From the NCBI GenBank assembly GCA_013823635.1, contig PNML01000002.1:1-64000 (forward strand): DNA of 64,000 nt, read 5' to 3'. This document shows positions 17,590 to 27,244 of this stretch, one piece after another. Each line of letters starts with the position of its first letter. The first letter of the stretch is position 1. Under the pieces are notes generated by a model, which saw nothing but the letters and a program-made list of their open reading frames with translations, was not told the origin of the DNA and searched no databases. The stretch is from Polaromonas sp. Lineage in GTDB: Bacteria; Pseudomonadota; Gammaproteobacteria; Burkholderiales; Burkholderiaceae_C. The position numbers and the translations under genes are program-made.

Positions 17590-18752
17590 ATCGGTCTGCA
17601 GCCAGGGCGGGGCATGTGCCCCGGATCGCCATTCTGGGGACTCGCGGCATTCCTGCCCGCTACGGTGGTTTCGAGACTTTTGCCGAGCACTTGGCCACCG
17701 GGCTGACGCAGCGTGGCATGGACGTTACCGTGTACGCCGAGGCTGAAAGCGGCTCACCCATGCACGACACCATCTACAACGGTGTCAGGGTAAGGCATGT
17801 TCCGCCGTGGTCGCTGGGTCGGGCCAGTGTCATCGCCTATGACGTCCAGTGCCTTTGGAATGCCCGAAAAAATTACGACCTCGTCTACATGTTGGGTTAT
17901 GGCGCTGCATGGGCCTGCTGGATTCCCCGACTCAGCGGGGCCATCGTTTGGATCAATCTGGACGGTTTGGAGTGGGCTCGCAGCAAGTGGGGGCCGTTGG
18001 TGCGCTGGTATCTGCGCTTCATGGAGGTGTTATCGGCCAGGGTCGCCAACCGGGCCATTGCGGATGCCAAGGCCATTCAGCTGCGTTACCAGAAGCTTTA
18101 CCCATCAGGGGCACCTTGCAGCTTCATTGCCTACGGGGCCGAGTTGCCGTCTGAGCCCATCTGTGATGCCGCACTGGTCTCCATGGGGCTTGTGTCTGAT
18201 GGATACCTGCTGGTCATCGCACGCATGGAGCCAGAAAACCACGTGGTTGAAATCATCCAGGGGCATGAGTTGTGGGGCAAAGGGCTACCGCTGGTGCTGG
18301 TTGGTGATGTCCACGTTCACACCGCGTATTGCGAACGTCTGTTGCGGTGGGCCAGTGAGCGCGTGACGTTCTTGGGGCCCATATACGACGCGGCTCTCCT
18401 CCATGTTCTTCGACGTGGTGCCAGAGCGTACATCCACGGGCACTCGGTGGGTGGAACCAACCCTTCGTTGTTGGAGGGCATGGCCAGTGGGTGTCAGGTC
18501 ATCGCGCACGACAATCCGTTCAACCGAGAAGTGTTGGGAGACGCAGGCGCTTACTTTGGGACAGTCCAGGACCTGGCCAGAGAACTCGGTGAGCTGGCTG
18601 GAGAAACACCAGACCTCCGACGGCATAAGCGAGATGCCAATATTCAGCGGGTCCGCGAGCATTATTCTTGGTCACAGGTGACCAGTGACTATGCGTCGTT
18701 GATACTGTCCGATATCGGATTGGACGTCCCTTCGGGAGGTGCATCCGCATGA
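17586..18752 (+). CDS. DUF1972/GT4 glycosyltransferase (rhamnosyltransferase-like)
   Basis: 388 residues if the TTG at 17586, which overlaps the rmlC stop, is used; an in-frame GTG about 10 codons later is an alternative. 'IAILGTRGIPARYGGFETFA' is the hallmark of the DUF1972 N-terminal domain found in streptococcal WchF/Cps-type beta-1,4-rhamnosyltransferases. The C-terminal GT-B half has 'HGHSVGGTNPSLLEGMASG', the usual donor-binding region. Being fused to rmlBDAC, it probably transfers rhamnose onto a lipid-linked glycan at the cytoplasmic membrane. GC content falls at this point compared with the rml genes. Confidence 0.85.
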   Translation: MNRSAARAGHVPRIAILGTRGIPARYGGFETFAEHLATGLTQRGMDVTVYAEAESGSPMHDTIYNGVRVRHVPPWSLGRASVIAYDVQCLWNARKNYDLVYMLGYGAAWACWIPRLSGAIVWINLDGLEWARSKWGPLVRWYLRFMEVLSARVANRAIADAKAIQLRYQKLYPSGAPCSFIAYGAELPSEPICDAALVSMGLVSDGYLLVIARMEPENHVVEIIQGHELWGKGLPLVLVGDVHVHTAYCERLLRWASERVTFLGPIYDAALLHVLRRGARAYIHGHSVGGTNPSLLEGMASGCQVIAHDNPFNREVLGDAGAYFGTVQDLARELGELAGETPDLRRHKRDANIQRVREHYSWSQVTSDYASLILSDIGLDVPSGGASA

Positions 18753-19711
18753 CCCCGCCCTCGGTGGACCCTGCGGTCGATACCGACAGGGTGATCAGCG
18801 GGTCCCGCAAGACAGCGCCAATTGAGCCTGATGTGAAGTGTGTTCAGTCGGTTGGGTGTGTGGTGGTGACCTACAACCCCGACCAACAGTTGCTCAGGGC
18901 ACAAACGTTGGCTCTGAAGCCGCAGGTGGCAGCGATTGTGTGGGTTGACAACGGCTCGCATCACTCTCTCGGGGGCTTGGCCTCTGAGTTGGGGGTGCAG
19001 CTGGTGGGCTTTGACCACAACCGAGGCGTGGCGCATGCACAAAACGAAGGACTGGCCTTGATCTGGGCCATGGGATGTGACGCAGGCTTGCTGATGGACC
19101 ACGACAGTCTGCCGGCGCCTGACATGGTGGCGCAACTGTTGCGGGTGATGAACCAAGTGCCCTCAGCCGCTGCCGTGGGCTCACACTATTCCGATCCACG
19201 GTCAGGTGGTGTGAGCAGTCCTTTTGTCTGGGTGGATGGCCTGTCGTTGCGGAGGTTGACCCGCGACAGCCAAGCGTCTTATGCGGAGGTTGACCACCTG
19301 ATTGCTTCCGGTTGTCTCATACGTCAGCAAGCGTGGCAAAGTGTGGGTGGGATGCACAGTGAGCTGTTTGTTGACTTTGTTGACGTGGAGTGGTGTTTGA
19401 GGGCCCGTCATGCGGGGTGGTGCGTGCTGGGTGCTTGGGATGCGCAAATGGAACACACCATCGGCCATGATCTGGTGCGTTGTTTTGGCCGCAACTTCAG
19501 GGTTCACGGGCCTTCTAGGCTTTATTTCCATGTCCGCAATGGCATTGCTCTGTATCGCCAGCGTTGGATTCCCTGGCGTTGGCGGTGTGTTTCAGCCTAC
19601 CGGTTGGGGTTGAAAATGGGTTTTTACTTGGTGTGTGGCCCGAACAGGCTGGCATACCTTAAAACCATGCTGGCTGGCATCAGGGACGGCCTCAGCCTGC
19701 GTTTGCGTTGA
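18749..19711 (+). CDS. GT2 family rhamnosyltransferase-like protein
   Basis: 320 residues. After a ~30-residue N-terminal extension comes 'GCVVVTYNPDQQLL', then 'VWVDNGS', 'NRGVAHAQNEGL' and the metal-binding 'LLMDHDS' (DxD-like), the pattern of RfbF/RmlT-type GT2 rhamnosyltransferases. 'FVDFVDVEWCLRARHAG' is the second conserved acidic region. It probably adds a further sugar to the same glycan as the upstream GT4 enzyme. The start overlaps the upstream stop by 4 bp. The type II secretion genes begin 63 bp later on the same strand. Confidence 0.88.
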   Translation: MTPPSVDPAVDTDRVISGSRKTAPIEPDVKCVQSVGCVVVTYNPDQQLLRAQTLALKPQVAAIVWVDNGSHHSLGGLASELGVQLVGFDHNRGVAHAQNEGLALIWAMGCDAGLLMDHDSLPAPDMVAQLLRVMNQVPSAAAVGSHYSDPRSGGVSSPFVWVDGLSLRRLTRDSQASYAEVDHLIASGCLIRQQAWQSVGGMHSELFVDFVDVEWCLRARHAGWCVLGAWDAQMEHTIGHDLVRCFGRNFRVHGPSRLYFHVRNGIALYRQRWIPWRWRCVSAYRLGLKMGFYLVCGPNRLAYLKTMLAGIRDGLSLRLR

Positions 19712-19774
19712 ATTTTCTCTTGCACGGTGCATCTCACCAAGCGACTACACTCCCTCACTCTTCTTGGCTTCTGC

Positions 19775-21298
19775 ATGTCAGCCTCCAATTTTTCAAAGAT
19801 CCCCGCCAGCATCACGGATTTGAAACCAATACAGGGGCTGGAGCCTGGTTTCATGCGCGCGAATCAGGTGCTGATTGCCCTGTCGCCCAGCGGAGATACA
19901 TTGGCACTGCTGGGCACTCGGGCGAACTTCGCTGCCGTTGATGCCGCCGAGCAAAAGCTGGGCCTGTCTGTTGTGCTGGTGCCATGCCCCGATGCTGACT
20001 TGTCTGAAGCCATTTTGGCGGTCTATGGCAATGTCGATGAATCTTTTGCGGTGAAGGCGTCAGACGAGGGTGAGTCCGGGATGGATGTCGACGACGATTT
20101 ATCCGTCTTGAAGCAATTGGCGGAAGATGCACCGGTCGTCAAGTTTGTGCAGACGCAGTTGGGGCGAGCATTGTCCAGTGGCGCTTCCGATTTGCATTTT
20201 GAGGTGTCGAAAGAGTCGTTTCGAGTGCGCGCTCGCATCGACGGCTTGCTGGTTGAGCAAGAGCGGGCAGCGCGGTCCATGTACATGCCGACCATTTCGC
20301 ACCTGAAAATCCGTGCACACATGAACATCGCCGAGCGGAGGTTGCCGCAGGATGGTCGTGCAAAATTTGAGCTGCATGGTCGGATGGTGGATTTGCGGGT
20401 GTCCACAATCCCCACGGTATACGGTGAAAGCATGGTCATCCGGCTGCTTGAACAAGGACCTGGAACACTCGACATTGACCACTTGGGCCTGGACGCACGT
20501 GGACTCTCTTTGATCAACGGTGCCATTGCCCAGCCTCACGGCATGGTGCTGGTGACCGGCCCTACAGGCAGTGGGAAAACGACCACGCTGTATGCGGCGC
20601 TGAAGCGACTGAACGTGAGTTCCCGTAAGATCATCACCGTCGAAGATCCGGTGGAATACCAGATAGAGGGTGTCAATCAAATCCAAGTCAAGTCGGCCAT
20701 CGGCTTGAACTTCCCGTCTGCTTTGCGCTCCATTGTCCGTCAGGATCCAGACGTGATACTGATAGGTGAAATCCGAGACACCGAAACAGCGCACATCGCA
20801 ATCCAGTCTGCGTTGACCGGCCATCTGGTTTTGTCAACACTGCACACCAATGACTCCTTCAGCGCTTTCCACCGTTTGATGGACATGGATGTGGAGGGGT
20901 ACTTGATTGCTTCATCGGTGGTCATGGTTGTCGCTCAAAGGCTGGTCCGACTGATCTGCACGCATTGCAAAGAGCAGGTTCTTCCTGCCACCTCAGATGT
21001 CGTGTTGCTTAAACAACTGTCGCCTTCGGTGAGTCGTGTGGATCACCTGTGGCATGGCAAAGGCTGCGCAGAGTGCGGGCATTCAGGGTTCAGGGGGCGC
21101 GCGGGTGTGTATGAGTTTTTGCCCGTGACCAACGCCATCAAGGAGGTCATTTTGGCTCGTGGTAGCGCTGAGGCCATACGGCGTGTGGCTTTGGCGGAAG
21201 GCGTCACGACCATGACGGCGCATGGCATTGACATGGTGCTGTCTGGCAAGACCACTCTGGAGGAGTTGCTGCGCGTGACTCGGCAGGACCTCTCATGA
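19775..21298 (+). CDS. gspE: Type II secretion ATPase GspE
   Basis: 507 residues from the ATG at 19775 (a GTG at 19727 would add 16 residues). Walker A 'TGPTGSGKTTTLYAAL' lies near residue 263; the Asp box 'TVEDPVEYQIEGVNQIQV', Walker B 'DPDVILIGEIRD' and the His box 'TGHLVLSTLHTND' follow. A C-terminal CxxC pair ('CTHCKE' and 'CAECGHSGFRGR') forms the tetracysteine zinc module of GspE. It drives pseudopilus assembly from the cytoplasmic face. The gene follows the rhamnosyltransferases closely. GC content is lower than in the first 17 kb. Confidence 0.95.
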   Translation: MSASNFSKIPASITDLKPIQGLEPGFMRANQVLIALSPSGDTLALLGTRANFAAVDAAEQKLGLSVVLVPCPDADLSEAILAVYGNVDESFAVKASDEGESGMDVDDDLSVLKQLAEDAPVVKFVQTQLGRALSSGASDLHFEVSKESFRVRARIDGLLVEQERAARSMYMPTISHLKIRAHMNIAERRLPQDGRAKFELHGRMVDLRVSTIPTVYGESMVIRLLEQGPGTLDIDHLGLDARGLSLINGAIAQPHGMVLVTGPTGSGKTTTLYAALKRLNVSSRKIITVEDPVEYQIEGVNQIQVKSAIGLNFPSALRSIVRQDPDVILIGEIRDTETAHIAIQSALTGHLVLSTLHTNDSFSAFHRLMDMDVEGYLIASSVVMVVAQRLVRLICTHCKEQVLPATSDVVLLKQLSPSVSRVDHLWHGKGCAECGHSGFRGRAGVYEFLPVTNAIKEVILARGSAEAIRRVALAEGVTTMTAHGIDMVLSGKTTLEELLRVTRQDLS

Positions 21299-22431
21299 GG
21301 CAGCTTCCCACTGATATAGCCGATGTTCGCGCAGCCCCTGAGGCGACAAGCAGCGAAATTGCCGCCAGTGGTGTCTCCGCGTCCAGCCGATGGGGCGGGG
21401 TTGGCATGTCCCATGTGGTCAGCATGTCCGAGCAGTTGCTCACGCTCATCGAGGCAGGCATGCCCATTGATCGCGCCCTCCACGTCACGGCCGATACGCT
21501 TGGCAGCCTCCAGTTGCGAGATGTCCTGAGAGCCGTGGTGGTAGAGATAGAGAAAGGAAAGTCCTTTTCTGAGGCCATCTCTGCTTATCCCCGCATTTTC
21601 CCCAAACTCTATGTGAGCATGGTGCGAGCTGGCGAGCGGGGAGGTATTTTGCCTGTGGTTTTGGCTCGTGTGATCGACTACTACGCCAAAAGCATTGAAT
21701 TCAGAAGCTTCATCATCACATCATCCATATACCCGGTCATCTTGCTGATGTTTGGGTTGGTTTCGGTGATCGGCCTGGTCATATTCGTGATCCCAAAGTT
21801 TGGAGAGGTTTTTGCCAGTATGGACCGGGCCCTGCCTTGGTCGGCCGCATTTCTGCTGGATTCATCCGCTTGGTTGAGGGGGCACTGGTTGTACCTGGTC
21901 GGTGGTTTCGTGGTGTTGTGTGTTGGGGGTGTTGCTGTGTTGTCCGATGCCGCCATGCGCTTTCGGTTTCAGTCGGTGCTGCTGTCCATGCCGGGCATTG
22001 GATTCCTCATCAAGAAAATTCAGTTTTCTCAGATTTGCCGAACATGGGGGGCGTTGCTTGGCGCGGGTGTTCCCATTCTGTCAGCCATTCAAATTGTCAA
22101 ATCGCTGACCAGTTGGTTGCCCATCGAGAAAGCCCTTGACGATCTGTCGCTAAAGGTACAAGAGGGGCGTGCAGTATCCGATGCTGTCAATGAAAACCCT
22201 GTTTTCCCCAAACTCGTTGGGCAACTCGTCAAAGTAGGGGAAGAATCTGGCACGCTGGATTTCATGTTGGACAGAATTGCTGTGCAATATGAGAAGGATG
22301 TTCAAAAGATGACCAAATCAATTGTTGCTGCATTTGAGCCAACGATGATCATCGTCGTGGGTGCGCTGATTGGCTTTGTCGTCGTATCCATGCTGATGGC
22401 AGTTTTTTCGATCAATGACATGCCCATTTGA
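21295..22431 (+). CDS. gspF: Type II secretion platform protein GspF
   Basis: 378 residues starting with an ATGA overlap with gspE. Two GspF/PilC cytoplasmic domains are visible ('SFSEAISAYPRIFPKLYVSM' with 'RAGERGG', and 'AVSDAVNENPVFPKLVGQLV' with 'VGEESGTL'), each followed by membrane segments ('VILLMFGLVSVIGLVIFVI', 'TMIIVVGALIGFVVVSMLMA'). The N-terminus is slightly shorter than in classical GspF. It forms the inner-membrane platform linking GspE to the pseudopilus. Confidence 0.93.
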   Translation: MRQLPTDIADVRAAPEATSSEIAASGVSASSRWGGVGMSHVVSMSEQLLTLIEAGMPIDRALHVTADTLGSLQLRDVLRAVVVEIEKGKSFSEAISAYPRIFPKLYVSMVRAGERGGILPVVLARVIDYYAKSIEFRSFIITSSIYPVILLMFGLVSVIGLVIFVIPKFGEVFASMDRALPWSAAFLLDSSAWLRGHWLYLVGGFVVLCVGGVAVLSDAAMRFRFQSVLLSMPGIGFLIKKIQFSQICRTWGALLGAGVPILSAIQIVKSLTSWLPIEKALDDLSLKVQEGRAVSDAVNENPVFPKLVGQLVKVGEESGTLDFMLDRIAVQYEKDVQKMTKSIVAAFEPTMIIVVGALIGFVVVSMLMAVFSINDMPI

Positions 22432-22452
22432 TTTTATTTTTTGGAGAAGCGA

Positions 22453-22875
22453 ATGAAAAAGTTGAATAAAGGTTTCACGCTCATTGAGTTGTTGATTGTG
22501 ATGGTGATCATTGGCATGCTGGCCGCATTGGTCGGGCCGCGGCTGTTCGGCCAGCTTGAAGGGTCCAAGAACAAGGCCGCGAAAGCGCAGATTGAAATGA
22601 TGGCAACGGCTTTAGATGCCTACCGCCTAGACATGAACGCCTACCCTTCGACCGAATTGGGGCTGCAGGTGCTGTGGGAAAAGCCTGCGTCTGACGCCAA
22701 TGCTGCAGCCATTTGGCGGGGACCGTATTTGAGGAAAGCTGTGCCGGTTGATCCTTGGGGCAACCCATATCAGTACCGATCTCCCGGGAACAAGGGAGAA
22801 TTTGATTTGTACTCTTTTGGTCGTGATGGTCGGGAGGGTGGTGAAGGTGAAGACGCCGATATTGTCAGTTGGTGA
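22453..22875 (+). CDS. gspG: Major pseudopilin GspG
   Basis: 140 residues from the ATG at 22453, chosen because 'ggag' lies just upstream; a TTG at 22441 is the alternative. The type IV prepilin signal 'KGFTLIELLIVMVIIGMLAA' has a short basic leader, Gly before the cleaved Phe, and Glu at +5. The C-terminus has the GspG hallmarks 'YPSTELGLQVLW', 'DPWGNPYQYRSPG' and 'FDLYSFGRDG' (calcium-binding loop). It is the main subunit of the pseudopilus piston. Confidence 0.95.
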   Translation: MKKLNKGFTLIELLIVMVIIGMLAALVGPRLFGQLEGSKNKAAKAQIEMMATALDAYRLDMNAYPSTELGLQVLWEKPASDANAAAIWRGPYLRKAVPVDPWGNPYQYRSPGNKGEFDLYSFGRDGREGGEGEDADIVSW

Positions 22876-23353
22876 TGTCTGGGAACGTCCCAAGGGGCCG
22901 TTTCAGGCGGGTTTTACGCTGATTGAATTGTTGGTCGTACTGGTACTTGCTGGCATATTGGCGGCGTTGGCCTCAGTGCCAATAGCTCGCTACACCGCCA
23001 CGGCATCCAGACAGCAGTGGGTGGACAAGGTCGAAGCGTTTGTTCGGGGTGCCCACGACCTCTCCATACGCCAGATGTGTCCGGTGCAGTTGACCGTAAC
23101 CCCCAGCCGCCTTGACCTGTCCGTGTGCCATCAGGTTCGTAAAGTACTGCAGTTGCCAGCTCCCTATGGCGTGGTTCTGTCCGCATACTCGATGGACGAG
23201 GGGGGGATGGTCTCCAGGCAGGCCGTCAATTCCCTGTGGTTTGTTCCCGGACAAGCGCTCTCTGGCGGTTGGGTTGACCTGATGGACGGTAGCCGCCTTG
23301 TCAAAACCATGGATTTTCGGTCATCGTTCGCTCGCGAGGATGGCGCGCCATGA
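22847..23353 (+). CDS. gspH: Minor pseudopilin GspH
   Basis: About 168 residues; the start is uncertain. A GTG at 22847 with an upstream purine-rich 'gggagggtgg' overlaps gspG by 29 bp, and a TTG at 22862 is another choice. The prepilin segment 'AGFTLIELLVVLVLAGILAA' begins ~24 residues in, which makes a rather long leader. The remainder fits the GspH domain. The stop overlaps the gspI start. Role: minor pseudopilin in the T2SS pseudopilus. Confidence 0.82.
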   Translation: MKTPILSVGDVWERPKGPFQAGFTLIELLVVLVLAGILAALASVPIARYTATASRQQWVDKVEAFVRGAHDLSIRQMCPVQLTVTPSRLDLSVCHQVRKVLQLPAPYGVVLSAYSMDEGGMVSRQAVNSLWFVPGQALSGGWVDLMDGSRLVKTMDFRSSFAREDGAP

Positions 23354-23781
23354 AACAATTGATTCGACGCACACCTGCGTTGATCCACCGGGGCTTCACG
23401 CTGTTGGAAGTACTGGTTGCCACCGCCATCCTTGGGTCCGCCTTGACGTTGATCCTTGCTGCTTGGGGGGGGCTGGTCCGCGGAGGGGATACTGCGCAGC
23501 ATCAGACATGGGCCCAACACATTGCGACCCAGAAATTGGCTGAGTTTGCCGAAAAAGATGTCACCGACCTGTCAGGCGACGACGACATGGTTTACGGCGG
23601 CGTCAAGTTTGGCGTCAAGCTTAAATATGAGCCCGTGCCAGACGCCGATTGGTTACCCCAATCGTTGAGCAAGCGGCGGCACTTGCTTTATCGGGTCCAG
23701 GTGAGTGTGTATTGGGGCGGAAACGCGCAGGTTCTACCTGGATTTTCTCTGGAGACACACATGTACAAGGCTGTGTTGTGA
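23350..23781 (+). CDS. gspI: Minor pseudopilin GspI
   Basis: 143 residues with 'RGFTLLEVLVATAILGSALT' as prepilin signal (Gly before Phe, Glu at +5), the usual GspI signature. The rest matches the small GspI domain, including 'WAQHIATQKLAEF'. GspI normally nucleates the GspI-J-K tip complex of the pseudopilus. It overlaps gspH by 4 bp and gspJ by 4 bp (GTGA). Confidence 0.9.
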   Translation: MKQLIRRTPALIHRGFTLLEVLVATAILGSALTLILAAWGGLVRGGDTAQHQTWAQHIATQKLAEFAEKDVTDLSGDDDMVYGGVKFGVKLKYEPVPDADWLPQSLSKRRHLLYRVQVSVYWGGNAQVLPGFSLETHMYKAVL

Positions 23782-24431
23782 CGCTCCAGCTGCGCGCGGA
23801 TGGGATCAAGCGATTCAGCCCAGAAATGCGTGTCAAAGGTAACGGCCAGCGTGGCATGACCTTGATCGAGTTAATGCTCGCCCTCTCACTGGCGACGGTG
23901 GTGATGGTTGCTGCCTCAGGACTCGCAGGGCTGATTGCCAAAACAACAGGACAAATGAAAGAGCGCGAAGGTCAACGCGAAGCGTCGCATAGAACCTTGG
24001 GGTTGATGGCTGCAGAGTTTCGTGAACTGGTGCAGGTTGTTCAGGTTGGGCAGCATGACATTGTCTACGAGACCAGTCTGGGCTTGGGTGCTGGATTGAC
24101 GAGAAGTCGATCCGTCCTGCGCTGCATGGTGGACCCGCAATCAGGTCTAACCAGTCTGGTGCATCTGAGTCTTTCATCGGATGCCGCAAACACGGGTGCT
24201 GCATCACCCACCATGAGCACACAGCGCAACATTTACTCGCATTTGACCGAATGCCGCGTGGAAATGGGGCATCGGGTCATGGACAACAATGGCCGGTCCG
24301 TTTCCATTCATTGGGGTGAAGTCGGCAAGGGTGCAGCGCCACGTGGAGATGCCTGGCTACGGATTCGAACAGCAAACGCCCAAGGCGCCATGGTGCCGCT
24401 TTGGTTGGGCAAGGTGAACTTCGGTGTCTGA
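23778..24431 (+). CDS. gspJ: Minor pseudopilin GspJ
   Basis: About 217 residues from the GTG overlapping the gspI stop; ATG at 23826 would shorten the leader. The prepilin segment 'QRGMTLIELMLALSLATVVM' has Gly, Met at +1 and Glu at +5. The body is typical in size for GspJ. It belongs with GspI and GspK at the pseudopilus tip. It overlaps the next gene by 8 bp. Confidence 0.85.
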   Translation: MTLQLRADGIKRFSPEMRVKGNGQRGMTLIELMLALSLATVVMVAASGLAGLIAKTTGQMKEREGQREASHRTLGLMAAEFRELVQVVQVGQHDIVYETSLGLGAGLTRSRSVLRCMVDPQSGLTSLVHLSLSSDAANTGAASPTMSTQRNIYSHLTECRVEMGHRVMDNNGRSVSIHWGEVGKGAAPRGDAWLRIRTANAQGAMVPLWLGKVNFGV

Positions 24432-25347
24432 TCGATATCTGGCGAGGCGGTCACGGCAAGGCTTCGTCCTCATGTATGTCCTGGGCATACTGGTCATTCT
24501 TGCTTCTTTGGTCACGGGGGGGGCGCTCATGAACAGGTATCGACTGGGTGCCGTGAGCGCGAACAAGAGCCTGCAAGAGGCCGAATATGCGCTCAAGGGC
24601 GCCATGCAAGCAGTGCTCGCCAAGCTCGCTTTGGATCAGGAGCTTGCTGTGGCGGTGGCGACGAACCCGAGTCTGAAGGGGCAGTTGAAGGTACCAGAAG
24701 CTTGGGTGCCCGACGCCGGTGTTCGTACCATGCGTCTCAGTGGACAGGTGTTTGACGTGGTTGTGCAGCGGGCAGAGTGGTTCCCGGACGCCAATTTGTT
24801 GACGGAAGTGGAGTGGTCAGGGCTCATGAGAGAGGTGGGGGTTCAACCCGCGACTTCGAAAACACTGGCCAAACACCTTGCGGTCAAGCGCGATCTGCTG
24901 CAGTCGATCAATGGCCAAGGTTTCACCTCCTACGCCCAAGTACTGGACGGCCTGCCGCTGCCCCCTGCAGCCCTGTTTGGAAACAAGGAGACGCAGGCGC
25001 CAGGACTGGTTGATCTGTTCTCCGTCAGGACGGGAGTCCGCACCACTGACCCTGTCCACACACCATGGATTGTTTACCGGGGCCTATACAATGCCTCCGA
25101 CTCGCAAATCACGCGATTGCAAACCAAACGATCGGCAGGTCTGCTCACCAAGGCCCAGGAGGCAGAAGTTCTGGGTCTTGTCGTTGACCCCTCGCCAAAG
25201 CCCCCTGCACCATCCAGCACATTTTTGAAGGTGACGGTCTCCCCTGGAGATCAGTTCGCCAAGCGGACTATCACACTGCTTGGACAAATCTCATTGCAGA
25301 CAGAAGAGGCCACCGTGCGCACTGAATACTTGTTTTTCCGGGAATGA
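24424..25347 (+). CDS. gspK: Minor pseudopilin GspK-like
   Basis: 307 residues from a GTG start. The N-terminus 'RQGFVLMYVLGILVILASLV' is prepilin-like but has no Glu at +5, a property known for GspK. The size and 'AEYALKGAMQAVLAKLAL' helix, plus a saposin-like alpha region with 'LQSINGQGFTSYAQVLDGL', fit GspK, which caps the pseudopilus. The sequence is divergent, so family assignment leans on position between gspJ and gspL. Confidence 0.8.
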   Translation: MSDRYLARRSRQGFVLMYVLGILVILASLVTGGALMNRYRLGAVSANKSLQEAEYALKGAMQAVLAKLALDQELAVAVATNPSLKGQLKVPEAWVPDAGVRTMRLSGQVFDVVVQRAEWFPDANLLTEVEWSGLMREVGVQPATSKTLAKHLAVKRDLLQSINGQGFTSYAQVLDGLPLPPAALFGNKETQAPGLVDLFSVRTGVRTTDPVHTPWIVYRGLYNASDSQITRLQTKRSAGLLTKAQEAEVLGLVVDPSPKPPAPSSTFLKVTVSPGDQFAKRTITLLGQISLQTEEATVRTEYLFFRE

Positions 25348-26645
25348 ACATGCTTGCATTGCACCCCAAGCCTCGGGTGTTTGTTCTTTTGGGCGCTCAC
25401 AGCATGGTGCTGTTTGTTGGACGTGTGGATGCTCTTGGGCGCTGGCGTCTTCTGGAGGGGGAGATTGTTGCAATTCCTGGTGAGCTGCGTGCAGACCACT
25501 TGACTCGCCACCTGTCTGATTTCCGTCAGGCAAAGAAATTGCAGATTGGTGCGGCGGTGCATTGGTTTTTGCCGCCTGACATGCTTTCAGTGGTTTGGGT
25601 GCCAAAAGATGCTGCCCAGCAGGGCCTTGTTCTTCCCTTTCCTGCTGAGCAGGTTCAGGCTGGGGTGTTGGGCGGAGATGATCACGGACAGGTATGGCTG
25701 TGGATGCATCAAACTTGGCTGACTCTGCTCTCCAGAGCGGCGGACAATGCGAGGTTGCATTCCTTGTATGTGCACCCCCGTCAATGGCTGTTCCAGCAAC
25801 CTGACCCCATGGTGGTAGCAGGCAAGGGTTCTGCCCCGCTTGATGCTTGGCGTGTGGTTCACGATGGTTCATACCGGCATGTGTTTTGTGGCAAGTTGAT
25901 GCTCCGAAGCATTGCATTGGATGAAAACCACACCCCGGAATCTAGCGACCTTCGCTTGAAACTGGAGCTTGATGCGCTGGTGTCGGCCCGAAGTGAGCCA
26001 TCCCGTCGCTCATTGATGCTCCAGGGTGTCCAAACCAGTGTCCGAAACATTGACCAAGAGTTGTCAGTGGCTACCAGCGGCGCCAAAAAAAGTCCCAGTG
26101 CAGTGCCGCCATATTCACCGCAAGAGTTGCACCGCTCGGGATTGATGGTGGGCTCACTCACCCGCTACACGGAGGCCCGGGTTTGGGGTCTCACCGCCCT
26201 GGTGTTGGCGGCATTGGCCCTTGTGGGTGGGGCCATGGCCCTGCAGTACAGGCAGGCGGACTCACTCATCGACGCGTCCGCACAAGAGCTGAAGGTTTTC
26301 GCACCGGAGGCGCGGAAACTGGCTGACTTGCGATTGACACTCGCACAGCGTGAAGGATTGTTGAAAGTTAACTCTCAAGTGGCAGCCCTGCCAAACGCAC
26401 TGGCCACCTTGGGGACCTTGTCTGAAGGCCTGCCTACACCGCTGACGCTTCAGGCAGTCAGGCTGAGTGCCGAAGCCCTTGACCTTCGCGTTTCCGCTGC
26501 GCCCAACGCTCAGGAATTCACGCCAGATTGGCCGCCGCAGGTGGCTTCTTACGGAAATTTCGTTTCTGTCAAAGCCGACCATGACAGCTCCGGTAGAGGA
26601 CGGGTGTGGGCATACAGCGCACAAGCGAGGCCGCACACACCATGA
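25344..26645 (+). CDS. gspL: GspL-like type II secretion protein
   Basis: 433 residues. The N-terminal ~240 residues fit the actin-like cytoplasmic domain of GspL weakly by sequence ('FVLLGAHSMVLFVGR' start). A single membrane helix 'GLTALVLAALALVGGAMAL' lies near residue 285, followed by a small periplasmic ferredoxin-like domain. That topology, and location between gspK and gspM, is the main support. GspL anchors GspE to the inner membrane. The start overlaps gspK by 4 bp. Confidence 0.78.
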   Translation: MNMLALHPKPRVFVLLGAHSMVLFVGRVDALGRWRLLEGEIVAIPGELRADHLTRHLSDFRQAKKLQIGAAVHWFLPPDMLSVVWVPKDAAQQGLVLPFPAEQVQAGVLGGDDHGQVWLWMHQTWLTLLSRAADNARLHSLYVHPRQWLFQQPDPMVVAGKGSAPLDAWRVVHDGSYRHVFCGKLMLRSIALDENHTPESSDLRLKLELDALVSARSEPSRRSLMLQGVQTSVRNIDQELSVATSGAKKSPSAVPPYSPQELHRSGLMVGSLTRYTEARVWGLTALVLAALALVGGAMALQYRQADSLIDASAQELKVFAPEARKLADLRLTLAQREGLLKVNSQVAALPNALATLGTLSEGLPTPLTLQAVRLSAEALDLRVSAAPNAQEFTPDWPPQVASYGNFVSVKADHDSSGRGRVWAYSAQARPHTP

Positions 26646-27232
26646 ACTCATCCAATCTTTTTCAAGCGAGCGTTCGCTCAGTGAGCCGACAGACCTGGGC
26701 AGTGCTGGCTGCGCTGGTGCTGGGCGTACTGCTGTTGGCCGATGGCTACTACCCGGACTACGTTGAACAGTTGGAGAAACGCGATGATCTTGTGCTTCGC
26801 GCGCAGCGCACGCGCGCGCTAGCAGAGCTTCTTCCCAAGTTTCAGCAGAAGCTGGCCGACCAAGACGCCACCTACCAGTTGGCGGTGGCTCAATCATTCG
26901 TCAATCCGGACGCCTCCACCTCTGTTGACCAGTTCCGCGGAATGGTCCGCACCATTTTCCAGGACACACGCATCATGGATGCGTCCGACCCGGTGGTCGA
27001 CCAACAACCGGAAGGCAACACCTCGGTGCTCACCTTGGTCACGCAATTCACATGCATTCCCCGGCAGCTCGCCGAACTCGAGCGCCAGTTATTGGCCGCA
27101 CCGAAGCGCATCCAAGCCACAGCACTCCATGCAGAAGTTGTGCCTGACCCCCTGTCAGGAGGGCAGCAACTCAAGGTGTCCCTGACCTTGATGGCTGTGC
27201 ATCTCACAAATGTGACCGATCCGCAGAAGTGA
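26642..27232 (+). CDS. gspM: GspM-like type II secretion protein
   Basis: 196 residues. A short cytoplasmic N-terminus is followed by one transmembrane helix 'WAVLAALVLGVLLLADGYYP', a predicted coiled coil ('VEQLEKRDDLVLRAQRTRAL') and a periplasmic alpha/beta domain. This is the layout of GspM/PilO-type assembly-platform proteins. The start overlaps gspL by 4 bp, consistent with the obligate L-M pair. Confidence 0.75.
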   Translation: MNSSNLFQASVRSVSRQTWAVLAALVLGVLLLADGYYPDYVEQLEKRDDLVLRAQRTRALAELLPKFQQKLADQDATYQLAVAQSFVNPDASTSVDQFRGMVRTIFQDTRIMDASDPVVDQQPEGNTSVLTLVTQFTCIPRQLAELERQLLAAPKRIQATALHAEVVPDPLSGGQQLKVSLTLMAVHLTNVTDPQK

Positions 27233-27244
27233 CCTGCTCCCCCA